DNA of 5,536 nucleotides, from NCBI GenBank assembly GCA_021414045.1, contig JAIOPF010000144.1, positions 1-5,536 of the forward strand, read 5' to 3'. How positions within the stretch are numbered: the first letter of the stretch is position 1; each line of letters opens with the position of its first letter. Positions 1 to 4,995 of this stretch are shown piece after piece. The position numbers and the translations under genes were made by a program. Source of the DNA: Deltaproteobacteria bacterium. GTDB lineage: Bacteria > UBA10199 > DSSB01. The notes beneath the pieces were generated by a model, which searched no databases, was not told where the DNA came from, and saw nothing but the letters and a program-made list of their open reading frames with translations.

Positions 1-1682
1 ACCGTCGCGGTCGCGGGCGCCAGGCTTTGCGGGCACCAATCTTCCTCGCGATCCGGGGCGCTGTATTCATAGGGCCAACGATAAACCGTCGGAATGACGT
101 CGAAGTTTCCATGCCCCGGGGGCGATGGCGTCTGCCATTCGAGGGTGTTGGCGTTCCAGGGGTTTCGCTCCGCCTTTTTCCCCCATTTCATGCTGCCGAA
201 AAAATTGAGGATGAAGGGAATTTGACCCAACAGCAGGACAATCGTTGCGATCGTCGCGATGACGTGGAGATGCTGGAAGGGAACCAAGTTCTCGAACAAG
301 CTCGGGTCGTAGATGCGGCGTTGGTGCCCGGCCAATCCGTAACGGAACAATGGAATAAAGACGACGTTAAACGAGACGAAGGTCACGGCAAAATGGAGCC
401 AGCCTAGCTTCTCGCTCATCATGCGACCGAACATCTTCGGGTACCAATAATAGATTCCCGTGAATAATCCAAAGAAAGTGACGGGAAACATCGTGTAGTG
501 GAAATGCGCGACGACGAAGTAGGTGTCGTGCAGGTAGATATCGGTCGCCGTTGTCCCGAGATGGATCCCGGTCACACCGCCGATCAAGAATTCGGCGAGC
601 ATTCCCAGCGCGAATAGCATCGGCGTCTTGAATTGGATGGACCCCCGCCAAAGCGTCGCGAGAAAAGAGAAGACGATGATCGCGAAGGGGACCGAGATCA
701 GGATGGTCGTGATGGAAAATCCGACGGCCAATTTTGGATTGATTCCGCTCACGAATTGGTGGTGAGCCCAGACGATGAAACTGAGCATGCCCGAAGCGAT
801 CACCGAATAAATGATCATGCGATATCCGAAGATGGGCTTGCGCGCGAAATTGGTGATGACTTCCGCCACCATTCCCAGGGATGGGAGCAGCAGGACGTAG
901 ACTTCGGGGTGGCCGAAGAACCAAAACAAGTGCTGCCACAGCAAGGGATCTCCGCCCTGCTTCGGCATGAAAAAGCCCGTACCCAACGTGCGGTCGGCGA
1001 GCAGCATCAGGGCGCCCGCCACCAAGGGCCCGACCGAGAACATGAAGATCAGGTTCGCCGCGTTCTGCATCCAAACAAAGATCGGCATCCGGTAGAGCGT
1101 CATGCCCTTGGTGCGCATGTTGAGGGTCGTCGCGAGGATATTGATACCCCCCATGAAAGCGGAGGCGAATTCCAGGGCCACGGCCAGAATCCAGAGCGTT
1201 CCGCCCCACTCCACGCCCGTATAATCCATTCTCGCCGAGAGCGGCGGGTAAGCGGTCCAGCCACCGGACATCGCGCCACCGGGGACGAAAAACGAGGCCA
1301 AGAGAACGAGGGTACTGACCAGGAAGGTCCAGTAAGAACACATGTTCAAACGGGGAAAGGCCATGTCATCGGCGCCCAACATCAGAGGGACAAGGTAATT
1401 TCCGAATCCCGCCACCAAAATAGGCATGGCGACCCAGAAGATCATGATGGTGCCGTGCATCGTGACGAGGGCGTTATAGGCGTCGGGGCCCACGGGGCCG
1501 TAGCCCGGAACGGACTCGTTAGGATAGGCGATTTGCATGCGAAAGACGTAGGCTAGATAGCCGCCGAGCAGGGCCATGAACAAACCGGTGATCATGTACT
1601 GCAGACCGATGGTCTTATGGTCGGTCGAGAATAAATATCGACGCCAAAATCCGACGCGATGTTCCTGTTGGGTATAATACAT
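1..1682 (-). CDS. coxA: Cytochrome c oxidase subunit I (A-type heme-copper oxidase), 3' end cut by window edge
   Basis: Catalytic subunit of aa3-type oxidase in the inner membrane: reduces O2 to water and pumps protons. I translated 560 codons; the frame is open at the left edge. Visible residues: heme a ligands H76 and H395, CuB ligands H258, H307 and H308, heme a3 ligand H393, the HPEVY motif (E260, and Y262 that cross-links to H258), and H385/D386 of LHDTY. D-channel residues are present: N95, D106 and N113. The K-channel is not: aligned without gaps to VPTGIKIFSW, residues 331-340 read VPFAIIVFSF, so Lys becomes I336 and Thr F333, and the helix VI Ser is A273. Other departures are HHQF (usually HHMF), RLNM (RLNN) and GHQRR (GMPRR). 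The start at 1682 follows coxB's stop by 12 nt, with AAAGG 7 nt upstream. The C-terminal NPW-LEW-PSPP-RWPYEY stretch is typical, so little is missing unless a subunit III fusion follows. The family call is certain; O2 reductase activity is inferred. Confidence 0.97.
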   Translation of the reverse strand, partial: MYYTQQEHRVGFWRRYLFSTDHKTIGLQYMITGLFMALLGGYLAYVFRMQIAYPNESVPGYGPVGPDAYNALVTMHGTIMIFWVAMPILVAGFGNYLVPLMLGADDMAFPRLNMCSYWTFLVSTLVLLASFFVPGGAMSGGWTAYPPLSARMDYTGVEWGGTLWILAVALEFASAFMGGINILATTLNMRTKGMTLYRMPIFVWMQNAANLIFMFSVGPLVAGALMLLADRTLGTGFFMPKQGGDPLLWQHLFWFFGHPEVYVLLLPSLGMVAEVITNFARKPIFGYRMIIYSVIASGMLSFIVWAHHQFVSGINPKLAVGFSITTILISVPFAIIVFSFLATLWRGSIQFKTPMLFALGMLAEFLIGGVTGIHLGTTATDIYLHDTYFVVAHFHYTMFPVTFFGLFTGIYYWYPKMFGRMMSEKLGWLHFAVTFVSFNVVFIPLFRYGLAGHQRRIYDPSLFENLVPFQHLHVIATIATIVLLLGQIPFILNFFGSMKWGKKAERNPWNANTLEWQTPSPPGHGNFDVIPTVYRWPYEYSAPDREEDWCPQSLAPATAT

Positions 1683-1694
1683 CCTGTCGCCTTT

Positions 1695-2369
1695 CTAATT
1701 CGCGCTCGCCAATTCGCCCTTGAGCCATTTTTGATAGTCTTGGGCGCTCAATACATGCAGCCAACCACCCATGTTTCCGTGCCCTACGCCGCACAGCTCG
1801 GCGCAGCCGATCTTGTAATCCCCCGTCTTGATCGCCTTGAACCAAGCATGGATCGAACGCCCAGGAACGACGTCCTGCTTGAAGCGCATGTTTGGGATCC
1901 ACAAGCTGTGGATGACGTCCTCGGATTGCAGGTCGATCCCCACCACCGCGTCGACAGGGACATAGATTTGATTCATGGTCTCCTTGTCGTCGGGAGTCCC
2001 AAGTTTACCGTCGGCCCCGGGATGAGTGATGTCCCAAACGAATTGTTTCCCTTTGATCAGGACGGTTTGGTCGGCAGCCGGAGCGCCTTCCTTGATTTCT
2101 CTCCTAACGGGAACCTGCTGGTGGTCCATCACCAAGTCGAAACCCAAGACCAGGATAGCGGGTATCAAAACCCAAGCCATGGCCGCGTAGCTGTGACCAG
2201 GAATGAAGGCGGCTTTCCGACCCTTGCGGCGACGAAAGAAAATAATGCAGAAAAAAAGAAACGCCTCGGCCGCGAGGAACCAAACACCGACGATATAGTA
2301 GATGTTGGAAAAGACGGCGTCCATGCGCGGGCCATAACTGGCGATGTTTTCCGGGAGCCATTGGAGCAT
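1695..2369 (-). CDS. coxB: Cytochrome c oxidase subunit II with CuA centre
   Basis: Carries the binuclear CuA site that takes electrons from cytochrome c and passes them to subunit I; its C-terminal cupredoxin domain lies in the periplasm. With ATG 2369 as residue 1 (224 aa): TM1 about 23-45, a basic RRRKGRK loop, TM2 about 63-82, then the cupredoxin domain. CuA ligands are H154 of VIHSLW, C189, E191, C193, H197 and M200 in CAELCGVGHGNM, with canonical spacing. There is no C-terminal heme c motif (CxxCH), so this is aa3 rather than caa3, and no lipobox. Odd points: the conserved Glu three residues before the TM2 Trp, at the K-channel mouth, is A63; and an acidic DGKLGTPDD segment (120-128) follows the QFVW electron-entry region. 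The start is uncertain: ATG 2369 has GGAAAG 7 nt upstream and begins MLQWLPEN, as this family often does; ATG 2405 and TTG 2417 are in-frame alternatives. Confidence 0.95.
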   Translation of the reverse strand: MLQWLPENIASYGPRMDAVFSNIYYIVGVWFLAAEAFLFFCIIFFRRRKGRKAAFIPGHSYAAMAWVLIPAILVLGFDLVMDHQQVPVRREIKEGAPAADQTVLIKGKQFVWDITHPGADGKLGTPDDKETMNQIYVPVDAVVGIDLQSEDVIHSLWIPNMRFKQDVVPGRSIHAWFKAIKTGDYKIGCAELCGVGHGNMGGWLHVLSAQDYQKWLKGELASAN

Positions 2370-2427
2370 AGAAACACTTTCCGCGGAGAAGGAATCCGAT
2401 CCCATCTCCACTCTCAATACGGCTTCA

Positions 2428-2433
2428 ATTTAG
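2428..2433 (-). promoter_or_regulatory. Possible -10 element of a coxBA promoter
   Basis: Read on the minus strand, the bases are CTAAAT, a partial match to TATAAT. They lie where a -10 would fall if the palindrome at 2455-2470 were centred at -41.5, which puts the transcript start near 2421. No good -35 is seen, as expected for a promoter that depends on an activator. The element is inferred mainly from position. Confidence 0.3.
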
Positions 2434-2454
2434 TGATAATTCTCGAACGGAAAC

Positions 2455-2470
2455 ATTGACCAAGGTCAAT
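2455..2470. promoter_or_regulatory. FNR/CRP-family operator, perfect palindrome
   Basis: ATTGACCAAGGTCAAT is a perfect inverted repeat with 7-bp arms and a 2-nt centre. Its core TTGAC-N4-GTCAA has the geometry of the FNR box (TTGAT-N4-ATCAA), differing by one base in each half site. It begins 10 nt past the stop codon of the Crp/Fnr gene and lies upstream of coxB, centred about 93 nt before ATG 2369 (57 nt before ATG 2405). The adjacent regulator has FNR-like E and R residues in its recognition helix, so it is the obvious candidate to bind here. The palindrome is observed; the binding is inferred. Confidence 0.7.
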
Positions 2471-2480
2471 AAATGAGAAT

Positions 2481-3218
2481 TTATTTAGGCAGGATCTCGA
2501 AATCGTCCATGCGCGCGACGCGTGCCAAGGCGGCGGGGTCGGGAAGGATCAACGCGCGCCCCTCGCCGCCCAGGAGGCCTTCGCGACGGAATTCGCTCAT
2601 GGCGCGGACGGCGGTTTCAAGAACGGTCCCCGCCAACTCCGCGATTTCTTGGCGAGTTAGACGAATCTCCAATTTTAAGCCCTCGGGAACCTTGCGGCCG
2701 AAAGCCTGGCCCAATAGGACGAGAGTCTCGGCAAGCCGCTCCCGGACCGGCTTTTGCGCGAACTGGCGCAGTCTTTCCTCGGCCTGGCGCAGGTCCTGGC
2801 AGAGCCACTGCAAAAGCCTCCGCATGAACAAGGGCTTGTTTTCGAGCAGGCTCAAGACCGAGGCCTTGTCGATGAAGCAGACCTCGCAATCCTCCAAGGC
2901 CTCCGCGGAAGCGTTGTAGCGCTCATCCGCGAACAGGGCCCGATACCCAATGGGATCGCCCGGACCGGCCAAACGGACGATTTGATCCCGACCGTCGATG
3001 CCCACTTGAAAGATCTTTACTTGTCCGGAGGCGACGCAAAACAGGCCGGCGGGATCGTCCCCCTGCCCGAACAGCAACTCGCGCCGACGGTATTGCCTTA
3101 GCTGCTTGTGCGGCTGCACCTGAGCCAAGTCTTCCCGGCAAAGCGTGCCGAACAGGCTCTTCGAGCGGAACTCGCAATTTTCGCAGGTCAAGTTTTCGCG
3201 ATTTTTTACTTTTTCCAT
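2481..3218 (-). CDS. Crp/Fnr-family transcriptional regulator, FNR-like with partial Fe-S cysteine set
   Basis: A cytoplasmic dimeric DNA-binding regulator of 245 aa. The N-terminal cyclic-nucleotide-binding-type beta-roll (about 35-125, with LLFGQGD, LFCVASGQVKIF and PGDPIGYRALF) is followed by a dimer helix (about 128-155) and a winged helix-turn-helix (about 187-225). Compared with E. coli FNR at a constant offset of 8, C12, C15 and C114 match cluster ligands C20, C23 and C122. The fourth ligand position (C29) is S21, and an extra Cys sits at C27. The recognition helix reads ETAVR: E201 and R205 match FNR E209 and R213, while V204 replaces S212. CRP-type cAMP-binding residues are not evident. 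The start ATG overlaps the thioredoxin-like gene by 13 nt, with GGGGTG about 9 nt upstream. Likely role: O2- or NO-responsive control of coxBA. FNR-like is well supported; the actual signal is not known. Confidence 0.93.
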   Translation of the reverse strand: MEKVKNRENLTCENCEFRSKSLFGTLCREDLAQVQPHKQLRQYRRRELLFGQGDDPAGLFCVASGQVKIFQVGIDGRDQIVRLAGPGDPIGYRALFADERYNASAEALEDCEVCFIDKASVLSLLENKPLFMRRLLQWLCQDLRQAEERLRQFAQKPVRERLAETLVLLGQAFGRKVPEGLKLEIRLTRQEIAELAGTVLETAVRAMSEFRREGLLGGEGRALILPDPAALARVARMDDFEILPK

Positions 3219-3757
3219 TTAATGGAACACCCCATCGAGGGCCATTGCTCTTCCAGCGCGGCCTCCCCTTTCAAAAGTCGGTCCACGGCCGAGGCAAGTT
3301 CGCGACGCGTGACCTTGCCCGCGTCCTGCCAATGATCGTCGATGCGGCCATGGTAATAAAGGCGCCTCTCCCCATCGAAAAGATAGAGATCCGGTGTGCA
3401 AACGGCCTCGTAGGCCTTGGCCGTCTCTTGGGTTTCGTCGATCAAATAGGGAAAACCATAGGCTTTGCTCCGCCAACGCTCGAGGAGTTTTGCCGGGCTA
3501 TCGTCGGGATAGTCCGTGGGATCGTTCGAGCAAATACCAACCAATTGAACGCCTTTGGGGCCGTATTCCCGCTGCAGTTGAATGATGCGGTCCTCGACGG
3601 CGACGACGTAGGGACAATGGTTGCAGATAAACATCACCAACAGGGCCTGTGCCGAGGGAAAATCTTCCAGGGTATATCGACGGCCATCGACTGAAGGGAG
3701 GCTAAAGTTCGGCGCGGGAGTTCCTAGGGGAATCGGAGTCGATTTCAAGAGAACCAT
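3206..3757 (-). CDS. Thioredoxin-fold (AhpC/TSA-redoxin) family protein with CNHC motif
   Basis: A 183-aa thioredoxin-fold protein of the peroxiredoxin/TlpA-like type that carries the conserved FICNHCPYV motif (C45-N-H-C48). Family hallmarks follow: LGTPAPNFSLPSVDG at the N-terminus (11-25), VCTPDLYLFDGE (119-130), YHGRIDDHW (135-143), and a C-terminal GCSIKWK close to the family's GCNIKWK. Further cysteines are C76, C120 and C177. No signal peptide or membrane segment is seen from this start, so a cytoplasmic thiol role is more likely than periplasmic copper delivery; the substrate is unknown. The frame is open up to 3931, but the upstream part runs antisense through rlmE and resembles nothing. 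ATG 3757 is therefore chosen, with GAG 7 nt upstream and the family's usual N-terminus. The last 13 nt overlap the start of the Crp/Fnr gene, which implies co-transcription and probably translational coupling. Confidence 0.9.
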   Translation of the reverse strand: MVLLKSTPIPLGTPAPNFSLPSVDGRRYTLEDFPSAQALLVMFICNHCPYVVAVEDRIIQLQREYGPKGVQLVGICSNDPTDYPDDSPAKLLERWRSKAYGFPYLIDETQETAKAYEAVCTPDLYLFDGERRLYYHGRIDDHWQDAGKVTRRELASAVDRLLKGEAALEEQWPSMGCSIKWKK

Positions 3758-3829
3758 AAAAGAGCTCGATCGATGCGGGAATTCTTGCTTTCGCGGTTGC
3801 TGGCAATTTGATAACAAAAAACCGCAAGC
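3758..3829. promoter_or_regulatory. Divergent intergenic region with an inverted repeat before rlmE
   Basis: These 72 nt separate the divergent thioredoxin-like gene and rlmE, so promoters for both should lie here or reach into the genes. A perfect 6-bp inverted repeat, GCGGTT at 3793-3798 and AACCGC at 3820-3825 with a 21-nt loop, ends 4 nt before the rlmE start and could hide its initiation region. A weak GATAAC at 3810-3815 is the only -10-like string on the plus strand. No clear Shine-Dalgarno precedes rlmE. I could not assign either promoter with confidence. Confidence 0.3.
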
Positions 3830-4276
3830 ATGGCTACCTACGAACGCAAAGACCGTTTTTACCGCAAGGCCAAGGAACAAGGCCTGCCCTCGCGCGCTAG
3901 TTTCAAGATCGAGGAAATGATTCAGAAACACCGCCTGGTGAAGGCCGGCGACCGGGTCTTGGATCTTGGCGCCGCGCCCGGAGGCTGGACGGTGATTCTA
4001 GCGAAAGCGATAGGACCCAAAGGGCTGGTGTTGGCGATCGACCTGGCTCCCCTCGCCAAAAGCGCGCCCAACGTGCGTTTTCGGCAAGACGATATCCATG
4101 GGGAAGCCACCGCCCTCTGGCTCGAGGAAGAATTGGCTGGCAAAAAAGTGCACGCCGTCTGTTCCGACATGTCCCCCAAGCTGACGGGAATCGCCTTCAA
4201 GGACGCTTATCTCTCTGACGAACTCGCGGTAAAGGCGCTGGAAATCGCCCGTCATTGGCTGCAGGCGGTTCTTTGA
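3830..4276 (+). CDS. rlmE: 23S rRNA 2'-O-methyltransferase RlmE (FtsJ), C-terminally truncated, probable pseudogene
   Basis: RlmE uses S-adenosylmethionine to methylate the ribose of the A-loop uridine (U2552 in E. coli) during late assembly of the large ribosomal subunit. This copy has 148 residues against about 200-210 in the family. Present: the GLPSRASFK N-terminal motif with catalytic K26 (E. coli K38), SAM motif I DLGAAPGGW (45-53), acidic D71 after strand 2, and catalytic D113 in SDMSP (E. coli D124). From D113 it aligns without gaps to E. coli for 32 residues, then stops at LQAVL, about five residues short of catalytic K164; E199 is also lost. In another frame 4261-4275 reads AGGSL, like the family's PGGSF, which suggests a small deletion of 1 or 4 nt near 4261-4268. 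Beyond 4276 no frame resembles RlmE. The stop lies inside an 80-nt overlap with the convergent gene. Unlikely to be active as read; an assembly error is possible. Confidence 0.85.
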   Translation: MATYERKDRFYRKAKEQGLPSRASFKIEEMIQKHRLVKAGDRVLDLGAAPGGWTVILAKAIGPKGLVLAIDLAPLAKSAPNVRFRQDDIHGEATALWLEEELAGKKVHAVCSDMSPKLTGIAFKDAYLSDELAVKALEIARHWLQAVL

Positions 4277-4784
4277 GGAGTTTATCCAAATCCTTCCGTA
4301 ACTTGGGCTCCTTAAGTAAAATCTCTCGAATTTCGCTGTTGAATCGAATGTACTCCCCGCGAACCGGAGGGAGCTCGATGAAGATATCTTCCACACTCTC
4401 GGATTTTTTCGGGGCTTTATCCTCAGTTTTAGGCTTGGTCGAGGTCGGCTTTGGCGCGGGACCCGAACGGTGATCGCTGGGGGTTTTCGAGGGCGCCTGG
4501 GGGGCCGGCTTTGCCTCGGAGCGAAGTTTCAAGGCTTTTCTCAAATCGGCCTGGGTACTTTCGACTTTCGCCTGGGCTTGGTCCAGCTCCACCTTTGCGG
4601 CCTTGGCCTCGGCGCTATCCTGGCCATGGTCCTGGACGGCCGCCTTATACTTGGCATCCGCGCCATTCCGGGCATAACCGGCCTGGTCGACAGCGGAACG
4701 AGCCACCTTCACTTCAGGGGATTCATCGGGGCTTCCGGGTGCGGGGGTAGCGGTGGTGGTGGGGACTCGAAGTGGCGGGGTCAT
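4197..4784 (-). CDS. Hypothetical Ala/Lys/Pro-rich protein, C-terminus probably replaced by antisense rlmE
   Basis: I do not recognise this 195-residue protein. A Pro/Thr-rich N-terminus (1-25) is followed by an Ala/Lys/Gln/Asp-rich helical, possibly coiled-coil stretch (about 26-90), a disordered Pro/Lys/Ser linker (about 91-130), and a more conserved-looking segment (about 131-173) beginning VEDIFIELPP and ending in charged Leu-rich helix (KLRKDLDKLLKEPP). There is no signal peptide or membrane segment. The start is well supported: ATG 4784 with AAAGGA about 6 nt upstream. Residues from about 171 on (AANDGRFPAPLPRVRQ and after) are the antisense of rlmE and look like read-through to a chance stop, so the original C-terminus is probably missing. 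A role as a flexible surface, scaffold or secretion-related protein is possible, but nothing here shows it. Confidence 0.7.
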   Translation of the reverse strand: MTPPLRVPTTTATPAPGSPDESPEVKVARSAVDQAGYARNGADAKYKAAVQDHGQDSAEAKAAKVELDQAQAKVESTQADLRKALKLRSEAKPAPQAPSKTPSDHRSGPAPKPTSTKPKTEDKAPKKSESVEDIFIELPPVRGEYIRFNSEIREILLKEPKLRKDLDKLLKEPPAANDGRFPAPLPRVRQRDKRP

Positions 4785-4844
4785 AGGGATTCCTTTCCTT
4801 GCATGAAGCCCGAGCCCTTCGGACCAAAAGTATCGGCCTACCTA

Positions 4845-4866
4845 GTCAAAGGTTGCCGAATTTGAC
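4845..4866. promoter_or_regulatory. Inverted repeat holding divergent -35-like hexamers
   Basis: GTCAAA (4845-4850) and TTTGAC (4861-4866) form a perfect 6-bp dyad with a 10-nt spacer in the intergenic region between the two divergent hypothetical genes. On the plus strand the right arm gives TTGACA (4862-4867), followed after 17 nt by TCTCAT, a weak -10. On the minus strand the left arm gives TTGACT with no convincing -10. It may be a divergent promoter pair or an operator. The pattern is observed; the function is inferred. Confidence 0.35.
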
Positions 4867-4921
4867 AAGAAGACTTGCGAATCCTCTCATGAAATTCCTT
4901 CGGTATCCCGCCAAGCCGGTC

Positions 4922-4927
4922 TATAAT
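4922..4927 (+). promoter_or_regulatory. Perfect TATAAT -10 box upstream of the exported protein gene
   Basis: TATAAT on the plus strand places a transcript start near 4934 and a leader of about 60 nt before ATG 4996. The -35 at 16-18 nt spacing (TTCGGT and neighbours) is poor, and no TG extension precedes the box. The promoter would therefore be weak or need an activator, or the TTGACA at 4862 may serve instead. Confidence 0.45.
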
Positions 4928-4932
4928 AAAAG

Positions 4933-4995
4933 CGCCTCAGGGATTTGAGCCCTAACGGCGTCCGGGACCGTATTTAGCAGGATAGGGGTGTTATT
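4933..4995 (+). other. 5' leader with two competing short hairpins
   Basis: The leader of the exported protein gene can form GCGCC (4933-4937) with GGCGT (4957-4961, one G-U pair), enclosing AGGG (4940-4943) with CCCT (4951-4954). It can instead form CTCA (4937-4940) with TGAG (4947-4950), which excludes the inner AGGG/CCCT pairing. A Shine-Dalgarno AGGGG ends about 7 nt before ATG 4996. I could not match it to a riboswitch class I know. The stems are short and may be chance. Confidence 0.25.

Noticed and set aside
367..1341. A 324-codon minus-strand frame inside coxA
   Set aside because: It is in a different frame from the subunit I protein, is rich in Arg, Gly and His, and is fully explained as a shadow of coxA.
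633..1556. A 307-codon plus-strand open frame opposite coxA
   Set aside because: It lies wholly antisense to the conserved oxidase subunit I; its charged composition (His, Asp, Arg, Gly) is what codon bias on the other strand produces, and no motif is recognisable.
1659..2459. A 266-codon plus-strand frame opposite coxB
   Set aside because: It is antisense to coxB, whose CuA ligands and membrane segments are unambiguous; the shadow shows no domain.
3758..3931. A 58-residue N-terminal extension of the thioredoxin-like protein
   Set aside because: It would run antisense through the start of rlmE and resembles no signal peptide or domain; ATG 3757 gives the family's usual N-terminus.
4255..4473. 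Continuation of rlmE in another frame after AGGSL
   Set aside because: The frame continues as RSLSKSFRN and beyond, without the expected VVKVF-x-G lysine motif or the S-x-EVY motif, and is antisense to the neighbouring gene.
4933..4995. A known riboswitch in the leader of the exported protein
   Set aside because: I compared it from memory with c-di-GMP, fluoride, preQ1 and guanidine-II consensus features and none fits; only short generic hairpins remain.
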